Source: Acidimicrobiaceae bacterium (GTDB taxonomy: Bacteria > Actinomycetota > Acidimicrobiia > Acidimicrobiales > Aldehydirespiratoraceae). From it: DNA of 47,936 nucleotides. The position numbers and the translations under genes are program-made. Numbering within the stretch: the first letter of the stretch is position 1; every line of letters starts with the position of its first letter. The notes beneath the pieces are model-generated. The model ran no database searches. It had not been told where the DNA came from and saw only the letters and a program-made list of their open reading frames with translations. This document shows, in pieces, positions 33,642 through 42,134 of the stretch. Location of the stretch: the NCBI GenBank assembly GCA_009835735.1, contig VXWX01000161.1:1-47936 (forward strand), read 5' to 3'.

Positions 33642-34654
33642 GATCCTCGCATTCCCCGCTCGGTTGAGATGGTGCCATACCGGATCCCCCGCGTGCCCAG
33701 CCATTTGCGGTAGGCGAGACTGCCTGCGTCGGCGGGTTGATGCGATTCCATCCTCGGGTCCAGCGGCAGGCGGCGAGGTCGCTGCGACTCGACCACGTCG
33801 ATGTCCTGGGAGAAGATCAGGTCGTTGAAGGCTTGCTGGGCCTCCAGGTCGGCGCCGGTGTCGTGGACCACAGTGGAGCGCCACACCACACACTCGGTCT
33901 CGGTGACGGGGCTGGCCACGATGAGGATGGTGAAACCCCCGGCGAGATCGTCCTCGCCTGTTGACGGCACCTTGGTCAGCGTGGCCGCATACGGGTGCGA
34001 CACCGAGTACCGGTAGCGGACCGGTCCGCCGCCGGCTGCGGCCGGTCCGGGATTGGGCTGCCAGAACACGCAGTCGGTCAGCCGAAGCTCGTCGTCTGTG
34101 GTCTCGATCCCGTAGCGGGCGACCTCGGTGTAGGGCTCCTGGCCGAGGTACCCGGTGTGCACGAACGGGAAGTGGGCGAGATCCAGAAAGTTCTCGATGA
34201 TCCGGGGGGCCGATGACTCCACCTTCACCGGGTCGAGCCAGACGGTCCGCTGCGGATAGGCGTCGTGGTCCGGGGCTATCGGCAGGTTCCGGGGCTGGTC
34301 GCCGGCGCAGATCCACCAGAATCCGTACCCGGCCCGCACCAACGCCCGCTTCAACTGCACACCCGCGGGAGGGCGCCGGCTGGGATGGGCGGGCTGATGC
34401 ACGCAGCGGCCGTCGATGTCGAACTGCCAGCCGTGATAGCCGCATCGCAGCCTCTCGCCGTCGAAGTCGCCCAGAGTGATCTGCGCTCCCCGGTGGGGGC
34501 AGGTGTCCACGAAGGCCTCGACCCGGCCGGAGTTGTCGCAGGCCAGCACCCATCGCTCGTCGAGCAACTCGAACGGAAACCATCGACCCGCGGCGATGTC
34601 GGTGGCTCGGGCCACCGGGAACCATTCATCGCCGATTCGGTCGGTCTCGGTCAA
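33638..34654 (-). CDS. Rieske non-heme iron oxygenase, alpha subunit (VanA/NdmA-like)
   Basis: 338 residues. The Rieske [2Fe-2S] domain is intact: C52-P-H54 and C71-G-Y-H74 (DTCPHRGAQ and RCGYHGWQFDIDG). The catalytic domain has IIENFLDLAHFPFVHTGYLG with Asn155, Asp158, His161 and His166. Size and motifs fit single-component terminal oxygenases that demethylate O- or N-methyl groups (vanillate and caffeine demethylase group). A separate reductase would be needed and none is in the window. Start is TTG at 34654 with GGGGAG 5 nt upstream. Lies 56 nt after the permease gene, and is translationally coupled to adenine deaminase. Confidence 0.92.
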   Translation of the reverse strand: MTETDRIGDEWFPVARATDIAAGRWFPFELLDERWVLACDNSGRVEAFVDTCPHRGAQITLGDFDGERLRCGYHGWQFDIDGRCVHQPAHPSRRPPAGVQLKRALVRAGYGFWWICAGDQPRNLPIAPDHDAYPQRTVWLDPVKVESSAPRIIENFLDLAHFPFVHTGYLGQEPYTEVARYGIETTDDELRLTDCVFWQPNPGPAAAGGGPVRYRYSVSHPYAATLTKVPSTGEDDLAGGFTILIVASPVTETECVVWRSTVVHDTGADLEAQQAFNDLIFSQDIDVVESQRPRRLPLDPRMESHQPADAGSLAYRKWLGTRGIRYGTISTERGMRGS

Positions 34655-34710
34655 CGGTGCTCCCCGGTCATCGGTCTCGGGCCGCGGCTGGGCTCCGGGC
34701 GCAGCGGTGC

Positions 34711-35697
34711 TCAGCGCTCCTCGCGCGAGTACGGGATAGCCAGCGCGGCTGGCGCGGCGGTGGATCGCACCCGTCTACCAAGCTTCACCGCCCCGGCTGG
34801 GATGAGGATGGCCACCAGCGTGACCACGTAGGGCAGCATCGACAGGAAGAAGCTGAGGTCGCTGGCGCCCATGAACGGCAGACCCCAGCCGCGGGCCTGG
34901 GCGGTGGTGTCGAGCGAGATCATCGACCCGTACAGCAGGGCCCCGGCCACAGCCCACCCCGGCCGCCAACCGGCGAATATCACCACTGCCAGTGCGACCC
35001 AGCCCCGGCCTCGGGCGATGTCGGGCGACCACGTGGGCGTGAACGACAGGACCATGTAGGCGCCGCCCGCTCCCGTGAGCGCCGCTCCCAGCACCGAGTA
35101 GAAGATCCGCCAGCCGGTGACGCTCACTCCAACCGCGTCGGCCGCGGCCGGATTCTCGCCCACCGCCTTCATGTTCATGCCGTGGCGGGTACGGAACAGC
35201 ACGAACCACAGCACCACCGGCAGCCCGATGTAGGCGATGTACACCACCGGGTCGTGGAAGAAGAACGCTGACACCGCATCGTTGTCGTCGAGCACGCCGC
35301 CCGGGTTCACTTCCCGGAACAGCGTCTGGATGGGCGTGCCGTTGCGGTTCGTGCCCAGTTGATTGGACAACCCGATCCCCCCGAGGGCCAGGGCCAGCCC
35401 GACCAGCACCTGGCTGGCCCTGAAGGCCACCACGCAGACCGCGAAGATCAGGCCGGCCACCGCGGCCGCGATCATGCCGATGAGCATGGCGAGCCAGGGG
35501 CTCTCCACTCCCCACGAGAGCACCGCGATCACCGAGTACACCGCGCCGATGCCGATAAGTCCCTCCTGACCCAGGTTGAGCACCCCGACGCGCTCGCCGA
35601 GCATGGCCCCGGTGGCGGCCAGCATCACCACCGCGCTGGCCGGTATGGCCGAGCCGATCAGGCTCAAGAAGGCGTTCTCGATGATGGCGAGAATCAT
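34711..35697 (-). CDS. Nucleoside ABC transporter permease (NupQ/YufQ type)
   Basis: 328 residues, polytopic membrane protein of the BPD_transp_2 family, with about eight to ten hydrophobic segments. GAMLGERVGVLNLGQEGLIGIGAV near the N-terminus is the diagnostic signature of this nucleoside/sugar permease branch; NMKAVGENPAAADAVGV is the cytoplasmic coupling loop. Pairs with the permease encoded immediately upstream (ATG overlaps its stop by 4 nt, ATGA) and the double ATPase. Imports nucleosides in characterised Firmicutes and streptococcal systems. Confidence 0.93.
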   Translation of the reverse strand: MILAIIENAFLSLIGSAIPASAVVMLAATGAMLGERVGVLNLGQEGLIGIGAVYSVIAVLSWGVESPWLAMLIGMIAAAVAGLIFAVCVVAFRASQVLVGLALALGGIGLSNQLGTNRNGTPIQTLFREVNPGGVLDDNDAVSAFFFHDPVVYIAYIGLPVVLWFVLFRTRHGMNMKAVGENPAAADAVGVSVTGWRIFYSVLGAALTGAGGAYMVLSFTPTWSPDIARGRGWVALAVVIFAGWRPGWAVAGALLYGSMISLDTTAQARGWGLPFMGASDLSFFLSMLPYVVTLVAILIPAGAVKLGRRVRSTAAPAALAIPYSREER

Positions 35698-36848
35698 GAG
35701 CCCGCTCCCTGCGGAGCGGCCGCTTCCTCGCCGGCAGTCGCCTCGGACTCGTCGGCGGCTTCACGACGCACCACCCGGTAGCGGGCCGCGATCTCCCCGA
35801 GGGCGATGCCGGTGAGAATGACGCCGTAGATGGCGAAGATGATGTACACCGACAGACCCTTGGTCTGCAGCACGATCCCCGCGTAGAACATCGAGGCGAT
35901 GAACAGCCCGCCGCCGATCACGCCCCAGAACGCCGCGCCGGCCAGTGCAGCCACGATGAAGCCCGACAGCCCGAACTGGGCCGAGAATCCGGCGTTCATG
36001 GCCTGCGCTCCCGGGGCGCTCAGCTGGAGCATCCCACCGAGGCCGGCGATGGCCCCGGTGAACAGCATGACCACCAGGATGCGGCGGCGCACCGCGATGC
36101 CGGCGAAGCCCGCGGCCCGGGGGTTGCCCCCGATGGTGTCGATCTCGTAGCCGATGGTGGTTGAGCGGAACACCCACCACAGAATCGCGGCGATAACCAG
36201 AGGCACGAGCAGGGCGATGGTCACCGAGTTGGCGCCGGGGATGCCGGGCAGGGTGAACGGAACCTCGCGGGTGGACTGGATCACCGCGGCTGCCTTGTCC
36301 CGCCAGAACCCCAGCGCCGACCAAGTCACCAGCTGCAGGGCCACGAAGTTGAGCAGCAGCGTGGTGATGATCTCGTTGACGTCCCAGTAGGCCCGGGCCA
36401 AGGCGGGCACCAGGATCCAGGCTGCGCCGGCCAGGGTGGCGGCGACGGCCATCAGGATCAGCACCAGCCAGCCGGGGCCGTCCAAGTGGATGCCCACGCC
36501 CACCGCGGCCAGGGCGCCCATGAGGAACTGGCCGTCGGAGCCGATGTTCCAGACCTTCATCCGCAGCGAGAGGGCCACGCCCAGTGCGGTCATCAGGATG
36601 GGGATGGCCCGGAGGGCAACCCCCTCGATGCCGCGCTGGCGGCCGAAGACGGCGTCCAGGGCCTGCCAGAAGATCCAGAAGGCGTTACGCCCGGTGAGCA
36701 GCAGCAGGATCCCGACCACGATCATGGCACCGACCGCGCCGCCGATGCGGGTGAGGGCGGCCCGTCGGGCGTCGACCTCCAGGCGCCGCTCCAACCGCCA
36801 CGGCGTCACCGACAGCACCGCGCTCGCGATCGATGCCAGCGGAGTCAC
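35694..36848 (-). CDS. Nucleoside ABC transporter permease (NupP/YufP type)
   Basis: 384 residues with an N-terminal cytoplasmic stretch, then BPD_transp_2 membrane domain. MKVWNIGSDGQFLMGALAAVGVGI is the family signature; YWDVNEIITTLLLNFVALQL and DTIGGNPRAAGFAGIAVRRR (coupling helix) follow. The C-terminal tail is acidic and Ala-rich (EAADESEATAGEEAAAP). GTG start overlaps the ATPase stop by 4 nt and its own stop overlaps the next permease start, so the transporter genes form one tightly packed translational unit. Confidence 0.93.
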   Translation of the reverse strand: MTPLASIASAVLSVTPWRLERRLEVDARRAALTRIGGAVGAMIVVGILLLLTGRNAFWIFWQALDAVFGRQRGIEGVALRAIPILMTALGVALSLRMKVWNIGSDGQFLMGALAAVGVGIHLDGPGWLVLILMAVAATLAGAAWILVPALARAYWDVNEIITTLLLNFVALQLVTWSALGFWRDKAAAVIQSTREVPFTLPGIPGANSVTIALLVPLVIAAILWWVFRSTTIGYEIDTIGGNPRAAGFAGIAVRRRILVVMLFTGAIAGLGGMLQLSAPGAQAMNAGFSAQFGLSGFIVAALAGAAFWGVIGGGLFIASMFYAGIVLQTKGLSVYIIFAIYGVILTGIALGEIAARYRVVRREAADESEATAGEEAAAPQGAGS

Positions 36849-38374
36849 GCGGCCTCAGTGCTGGAATGGCCGCCCATCAGCAGGCCGATGGGCTCGCGGT
36901 CGGCGTCGGCGGCATCGAACACGCCCATGATCCGACCCTCGTAGATGACCGCTATCCGGTCACTCATCAACAGCACTTCGTCGAGGTCGTCGGAGATCAG
37001 CAGCACCGCGCAGCCGCTGTCACGCTTGTCGAGGATCGTCGACCTGACCTCTTGGGCCGCGTTCACGTCGAGTCCCCTGGTGGGGTGGGCCGCCACCAGC
37101 AGCTGGTCCGCGACAAGCGCCTCCCGCCGGGCCACCAGGCGCTGCTGGTTGCCGCCCGAGAGCTGCCCGGCGGTGGCGAACACCGAGCGGGTCTGCACCC
37201 GGGCCGCCTCGACCAGCCGCTTGGCGAAATCGATTACGCCCTGCCGGTTGAGGTTCAGGCCCTGGGAGAACTGCTCGGTCCAGTAGTTGTGAAGCACCGC
37301 GTTGTCCTTGACCGGTGCCGACAGCACCATGCCCATCCCGATGCGGTCCTCGGGGATGTGCCCTACGCCCATGTCGGTGACGGCCCGCACCGACATGGAG
37401 CCGACATCCGCTCCGTCGACCGTGATCGAGCCGGACTCCAGGCCGCGCAGCGCGCAGATGACCTCGGCCAGCTCGGTCTGGCCGTTGCCCGACACGCCGG
37501 CTATGCCGAGGATCTCCCCGGACCGGACGGTCAGGTCCACGTCGTGCAGGGCGGTGATACCCCGGTCGTTGAGGGCCGAGACGCCGCGCAGTTCGAGGGC
37601 GGGATCGCCGGTCACGACTCTGTGCTCCACGTTGAGGACCCGCTCCTCGCCGGTCATGAGCCGGGCGATCTCGCTGGCGGTGGCCCCCTCGGTCGGCCGG
37701 GTGATCTCCCTGATCCCGTGGCGCAGCACCGTCAAGCGGTCCGATACGGCCAGAACCTCCCGGAGCTTGTGGGTGATGAAGATCACACTCAGGCCGCTGG
37801 CCGCCAGCTCGCGGACCACCGCGAAGAGATCCTCGGCCTCCTTGGCGGTGAGGACTGCGGTGGGCTCGTCGAGGATCAGGACGCGGGCGCCGCGGGCCAG
37901 AACCCGCAGGATCTCCACCCGCTGCTGCTCCCCTACCGACAGCTGCCAGATCTTGGCGGTGGGATCGACGTGCAGGCCCATCTCGCCCATGAACTGCTCG
38001 GTCCGCTCGTTCAGGGCGCGCTGGCTGACGACCCCCGGGGTCTCGGGCCAACCCAAGTGGATGTTCTCGGACACGGTCATCGGCTCGACCAGCCGGAAGT
38101 GCTGGTGGACCATGCCGATGCCGGCGTCGATGGCGTGGGCGGGGCTGCGGAAGTCTCGCTCGGTCCCGTCCACGATCACCTGGCCGGCATCGGCGCGGTA
38201 GATGCCGGCCAGGATGTTGCACAGCGTGGTCTTGCCCGCTCCGTTCTCGCCCACGAGAGCGTGGACCTCGGACCAGCGCACCTCGAAGTCGACGGCGTCG
38301 AGGGCGGCCACGCCCCCGAAAGCCTTGGATATGCCCCGCGCCTCGACAGAGAGTCGCGTGCTTTCGCCGGTCAA
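36845..38374 (-). CDS. Nucleoside ABC transporter ATPase, two ABC domains (NupO/YufO type)
   Basis: 509 residues with two fused nucleotide-binding domains. The first has Walker A GENGAGKTT (about residue 42), QHFRLVEPMTVSENI, signature LSVGEQQRVEIL, Walker B LILDEPTAVLT and the switch FITHK. The second has a degenerate Walker A (GVSGNGQTELAEV, typical of this family), LSGGNQQRLVARRE and AAHPTRGLDV. Both energise the two permeases. Start is probably TTG at 38374; no better start or ribosome site is seen. It lies 30 nt after the binding-protein gene. Confidence 0.93.
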   Translation of the reverse strand: MTGESTRLSVEARGISKAFGGVAALDAVDFEVRWSEVHALVGENGAGKTTLCNILAGIYRADAGQVIVDGTERDFRSPAHAIDAGIGMVHQHFRLVEPMTVSENIHLGWPETPGVVSQRALNERTEQFMGEMGLHVDPTAKIWQLSVGEQQRVEILRVLARGARVLILDEPTAVLTAKEAEDLFAVVRELAASGLSVIFITHKLREVLAVSDRLTVLRHGIREITRPTEGATASEIARLMTGEERVLNVEHRVVTGDPALELRGVSALNDRGITALHDVDLTVRSGEILGIAGVSGNGQTELAEVICALRGLESGSITVDGADVGSMSVRAVTDMGVGHIPEDRIGMGMVLSAPVKDNAVLHNYWTEQFSQGLNLNRQGVIDFAKRLVEAARVQTRSVFATAGQLSGGNQQRLVARREALVADQLLVAAHPTRGLDVNAAQEVRSTILDKRDSGCAVLLISDDLDEVLLMSDRIAVIYEGRIMGVFDAADADREPIGLLMGGHSSTEAA

Positions 38375-38404
38375 CTCAGTGACGGGTGTAGCCCGGAATT
38401 GGGC

Positions 38405-39610
38405 TCAGGAGACGGGCGAGATGCCACTGACACCGTCGACCGGCCAGTCGATGGCATAGGCGCCCAGCGAGTCGATGGTCTCGCCCGCGGCCAGCCTCTC
38501 ATTGCCCTCATTGTCGTTCAGCGGGCCCGCGTAGACGTGGAGTTCGCCGCTGTCGAGCTTGGCCCCGGCGTCCAGCACCGCGTCCTGCACATCCTGGGGC
38601 ACGTTGGGCCCGAAATCGCCGATGGGCGTGTCCAGCAGCCACACCTCGTCCTGGGACACCCAGGTGCCGTCCAGCACCCGCTGGCACTGCTCGGTGTAGA
38701 AGGGCCCGAACTCCGACAGGTCGAAGTGGGACACGTACTTGGTGGGAGCAGCCGAGCGGAAGTCGAGGTTCCAGTACCCGGTCCACACCCCGGCCTCCTC
38801 CGACAACTGCAGGAAGGTGGGCTCGTCCATCACGCCGAACAGGAAGTCGACGCCGGCATCGAGCAGCGCGTTGGCCGCCTGGGCCGCCTTCTGGGGATCG
38901 AAGAAGGTGCTGACCAGCACCGTCTCCACCGTGGCGTCGGGGTTCACCGACCGGGCGCCGAGCAGCAGGCCGTTCACGTCGTTGAACGCCGTGGCGGTCG
39001 GGAAGGCGCCGATGTAGCCGATGCGGCCGTTGCCGGCGAGGTGCCCGGCGGCCACGCCCAGCTGGTAGGCGGTCTTCTCGTGGGCCAGGTAGAACGGGAA
39101 CAGGTTGTCGCTGTAGTAGTGCCCGTTGATCTCGCAGAACTTGGTGTCGGGAGCGTTGTCCGACACCTCGGTCAGCAGCCCGGCGTACTCGGTGTTGGCA
39201 AAGATGATGTCGTTGCCGTCGTCCACCAGTTGCTGGAATGTCTCGGTCGTCCCGGCGTCGAAGCCGATGTTCGGAACGAACGAGGTCTCCAGCCGGTCGC
39301 CGAGAGCGGCCTGCGCCGCGAGGCGGCCGCGGTCGTGCTCCTGGGTCCAGCCGTTGTCGTCGGGCGGGCCGATGTACACCCACGCGGCCTTGATCTTGTC
39401 CTTGCCCGCCGTGGTGGTCGGGGCCGCGGTCGTGGCCGGCGCCGCGGTCGTGGCCGGTGCGGCCTCCTCGTCGTCCCCGCATGCGGCCAGCAACGATCCT
39501 CCGACAGCGATGCCTCCCAGCCCGTAGGCGCCCATCTTGAGGGCCTGGCGACGCGACACGGTCGCGCTGGGCGGAAGGATCAGCCTCCGGTCGTCTTTCT
39601 TGTCGGTCAT
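38405..39610 (-). CDS. BmpA/PnrA-type nucleoside-binding lipoprotein (Tat-like signal)
   Basis: 401 residues. The signal has SRRQALKMGAYGLGGIAVGGSLLAAC (Cys about residue 45): a twin-arginine-like pattern joined to a lipobox, suggesting export in folded form and lipidation. An Ala/Thr linker (about residues 52-68) leads to the binding domain starting KIKAAWVYIGPPDDNGWTQEHDRGR, typical of the BMP/PnrA family, with IGYIGAFPTATAFNDVNGLLLGAR as the second-lobe hinge. It captures nucleosides or related purines for the transporter encoded downstream. AAAGG lies 8 nt before the ATG. The PnrA relatives bind purine nucleosides. Confidence 0.93.
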   Translation of the reverse strand: MTDKKDDRRLILPPSATVSRRQALKMGAYGLGGIAVGGSLLAACGDDEEAAPATTAAPATTAAPTTTAGKDKIKAAWVYIGPPDDNGWTQEHDRGRLAAQAALGDRLETSFVPNIGFDAGTTETFQQLVDDGNDIIFANTEYAGLLTEVSDNAPDTKFCEINGHYYSDNLFPFYLAHEKTAYQLGVAAGHLAGNGRIGYIGAFPTATAFNDVNGLLLGARSVNPDATVETVLVSTFFDPQKAAQAANALLDAGVDFLFGVMDEPTFLQLSEEAGVWTGYWNLDFRSAAPTKYVSHFDLSEFGPFYTEQCQRVLDGTWVSQDEVWLLDTPIGDFGPNVPQDVQDAVLDAGAKLDSGELHVYAGPLNDNEGNERLAAGETIDSLGAYAIDWPVDGVSGISPVS

Positions 39611-39660
39611 GTCAGGTGCCTTTCTGGGTTGGAGCTTCTCTCTGGTTGGTTGTGAGGGGA

Positions 39661-40683
39661 TCAGTCGAGTTGGGCGACGAGCTCGTCGAACTCGATGGCC
39701 CACTCGCGGCGCATGCGGCGCTTCTCCGGCTCATCTAGCCAGGAGCCGTCGATGCCGTTGAGCATGCACTGGCGGAAGTCCTCCACCTCAAAGCCCATGT
39801 GGTTGTGGGCCATGATGTAGTCCTTGGTGGGGTCCGTCTTGAACATGGGAGGATCGTCGCAGTCCAGGCTGATCTTGATGCCGTACTCGCGCATCTGCCC
39901 GATCGGGTGGTTGTCGAAGTCGTCGTTGAAGTACACCCACGCCGTCGACACGGGGGTGCAGGTGAAGACGACGCCGTCATCGCGGCATCGGCGCATGATG
40001 GCCTCGCTCTCGACCACGTGGTAGCCGTGGTCCACCCGCTCGCAGTTGAGCAGGTCGAGGCAGGTCTCGATGTTGCGGGGCGGGGCGTCCTCGGACTGGT
40101 GAGCGGTCAGGTGCAGCCCGGCCTGCTCGGCCATGCGGTAGGCCTTCCAGAACCGCTCGGGCGGGTACTCGGCCTCGGCGTAGTCCATCCCGATGCCGAT
40201 CACCTCGGTGCGGGGATGGTCGAGGAGGGTCTCCACCATGCTGACGCCCAGCTCCGGCGTCTCCATCCGGTTGATGGCCGCGATGAGGCGGCACTCGACG
40301 CCATGGTCGGTGCGGGCCGCGTTGATCCCGTCGATGAGCCCGTCGACACAGGTCTCGTAGTCGACCCCGGCCGCCATATGGGCGGTGGGGTTGAAGAACA
40401 TCTCCCGGTAGCGGACGTTGTGCTCGGCGGCCTCGGTGAGCGTCTCGTAGCAGATGCGCTCGAAGTCCTCCCGGTCGATCACGCCCAGCGAGGTGTTGTC
40501 GTACATGTGGAGGAACTTGTAGATGTCGGGATAGTCGTAGAGGTCCTCGGGCTCCTCGTAGTCGGGCAGAGGCACGTTGTGCTTGTTGCACAGGTCGACC
40601 GCGGTACGGGCCTGAACCGACCCCATGAGGTGCAGGTGAAGGCTCACCTTGGGTATCGCCTTCAGGAAGGAATCCATGTCCAT
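39661..40683 (-). CDS. Divergent adenosine deaminase-superfamily protein
   Basis: 340 residues from ATG at 40683 (a second in-frame ATG is at 40677). The ADA fold is recognisable but motifs vary: VSLHLHLMGSVQ (HxH kept, but the Asp after HLHL is Met), LTAHQSEDAPP where adenosine deaminases have HAGE (His and Glu kept), ERVDHGYHVVESE, FTCTPVSTAW for CPxSN, and ISLDCDDPPMF (metal Asp kept). Zn ligands therefore look complete, while the ribose-binding part differs, so the substrate is probably not plain adenosine. First gene of the long minus-strand operon through the nucleoside transporter to the two oxygenases; the lipoprotein gene follows after 50 nt. Confidence 0.85.
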   Translation of the reverse strand: MDMDSFLKAIPKVSLHLHLMGSVQARTAVDLCNKHNVPLPDYEEPEDLYDYPDIYKFLHMYDNTSLGVIDREDFERICYETLTEAAEHNVRYREMFFNPTAHMAAGVDYETCVDGLIDGINAARTDHGVECRLIAAINRMETPELGVSMVETLLDHPRTEVIGIGMDYAEAEYPPERFWKAYRMAEQAGLHLTAHQSEDAPPRNIETCLDLLNCERVDHGYHVVESEAIMRRCRDDGVVFTCTPVSTAWVYFNDDFDNHPIGQMREYGIKISLDCDDPPMFKTDPTKDYIMAHNHMGFEVEDFRQCMLNGIDGSWLDEPEKRRMRREWAIEFDELVAQLD

Positions 40684-42130
40684 GAGCGAGTCAGCCCCCT
40701 TGCCTAGCTCCGCTTCGCGGACACTACCACTAGGCGGCTCACCGCTCGCCAATCCTCGTGTACGTGCGGATCTGTGTGTCCGCAACGCGGAACTGGTGGT
40801 GACCATGGACGCCTACCGCCGGGAGATTCGCGGCGGCTGGGTAGCCGTTTCCGGCGGGTTCGTGACCGCGGTGGGAGAGCCCGGATCAGAGCCGGCAGCC
40901 GACCGCACGATCGACGCCCGCGGCTGCCTGGTGACGCCCGGGCTCATCAATACCCACCATCACATCTTCCAGAACCTGACCAGGGCCTTCGCTCCGGCTC
41001 TAGCCGGTGATCTGTTCCATTGGCTGCGAACCCTGTACCCGGTGTGGAGCCGTCTCGACGAGGAGGCCGCCTACGTCTCGGCCTGGATCGGCCTGGCTGA
41101 GCTGGCACTGGGGGGCTGCACCACTACGACCGACCATCTGTACCTGCATCCCCGAGGCGGCGGCGACCTGACCTCGGCAGAGATCGAGGCGGCCCGGGAT
41201 CTCAGGTTCCGGTTCCATCCCACCCGGGGGTCGATGAGCCTGTCCGAGAAGGACGGGGGGCTGCCGCCCGACTCGGTAGTCCAGGACGACGACGCGATCC
41301 TCGCCGACTGCGAGCGACTGGTGGCGCTCCATCACGACCCAGCCCCCGGCGCCATGGTGCGCATCGCCCTGGCACCGTGCTCGCACTTCTCTGTCACGCC
41401 CGATCTAATGACTCGCACCGCGGAGCTGGCCGAGCGACTGGACGTGCGGTTGCACACCCACCTGGCCGAGAATGCCGACGACAGCGCCCTGTGCGAGTCC
41501 ACCCACGGTTGCCGCCCGGTCGAGTTCCTGGAGAGCGTCGGCTGGGGCTCGGACCGTGCTTGGGTGGCGCATTGCGTGGTCCCCAGCCCGGCCGAGATCG
41601 ACCTGCTGGCCCATTGGGGCACGGGAGTGTCCCACTGCCCGAGCTGCAGCCAGTTGATCGGCTTGGGAGTGGCCCCGATCCGCGAGATGCTCGACGCGGG
41701 CGTGCCGGTGGGCATCGGCTGCGACGGCTCGGCCTCCACCGACTGCGCCTCCCTGTGGCTGGAGACCCGGGGCGCCCTGCTGCTGGCCCGGCTGAGGGGC
41801 GGTCCCGAGGCCATGAACGCACGGGAGGCGCTGGAGATGGCGACCGTCGGCGGGGCTGCTTGCCTGGACCGCGACGACATCGGGGCCCTGGAGACGGGGC
41901 GGGCCGGCGACCTTGTGGTCTGGCCCCTCGGAGGCGTCGCCTTCGCCGGGGCGCTGTCGGATCCGGTCGAGGCACTGCTGCGCTGCGGTCCGGTGGCTCC
42001 CCGGCACACGGTCGTTGCCGGCAAGTTACTGGTGGAGGACGGGCAGCTGACCGCGACGGGCGTCGACGAGATGCTCGCCCGCCACCGCAACATCGCCACC
42101 GAGTGGCTCGAGGCCGCCGTGGGCGATTAG
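40682..42130 (+). CDS. 8-Oxoguanine deaminase-like amidohydrolase
   Basis: Up to 482 residues. Motifs of the COG0402 deaminases: TPGLINTHHHIFQNLTRAF (HxH), ELALGGCTTTTDHLYLHP, FRFHPTRGSMSLSEKDGGLPPDSVVQ (highly typical of the 8-oxoguanine deaminase branch), LHTHLAENADD, WVAHCVV, HCPSCSQLIGLG and GCDGSASTD. Expected reaction: hydrolytic deamination of 8-oxoguanine or a related purine such as isopentenyladenine, cytoplasmic. The start is uncertain: ATG 40682 would add about 34 unconserved residues and overlap the start of the divergent ADA-like gene by two bases; TTG 40700 is an alternative. The domain itself begins near ADLCVRNAELVVTMD. Confidence 0.85.
   Translation: MSESAPLPSSASRTLPLGGSPLANPRVRADLCVRNAELVVTMDAYRREIRGGWVAVSGGFVTAVGEPGSEPAADRTIDARGCLVTPGLINTHHHIFQNLTRAFAPALAGDLFHWLRTLYPVWSRLDEEAAYVSAWIGLAELALGGCTTTTDHLYLHPRGGGDLTSAEIEAARDLRFRFHPTRGSMSLSEKDGGLPPDSVVQDDDAILADCERLVALHHDPAPGAMVRIALAPCSHFSVTPDLMTRTAELAERLDVRLHTHLAENADDSALCESTHGCRPVEFLESVGWGSDRAWVAHCVVPSPAEIDLLAHWGTGVSHCPSCSQLIGLGVAPIREMLDAGVPVGIGCDGSASTDCASLWLETRGALLLARLRGGPEAMNAREALEMATVGGAACLDRDDIGALETGRAGDLVVWPLGGVAFAGALSDPVEALLRCGPVAPRHTVVAGKLLVEDGQLTATGVDEMLARHRNIATEWLEAAVGD
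40702..40735. promoter_or_regulatory. Inverted repeat in the divergent control region of the purine operons
   Basis: GCCTAG (40702-40707) and CTAGGC (40730-40735) are separated by 22 bp that include a smaller CCGC-ttc-GCGG hairpin. On the minus strand TAGTGT within this region could be the -10 of the ADA-like gene, leaving AAGGGGG as a ribosome site. A shared operator for both directions is plausible but based only on symmetry and position. If the plus-strand gene starts at 40682, the site is also coding. Confidence 0.35.
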
Positions 42131-42134
42131 CCGG

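Noticed and set aside
33638..34654. Naming the Rieske oxygenase as a caffeine N-demethylase
   Set aside because: Fold and context fit N- or O-demethylation of a purine-like compound, but no NdmD-like reductase is present and substrate residues cannot be judged by eye.
36833..39655. A 940-codon open frame on the plus strand opposite the nucleoside ABC transporter genes
   Set aside because: It is rich in His, Gly, Val and Arg and shows no domain; it is the mirror of well-supported genes on the minus strand, as expected in high-GC DNA.
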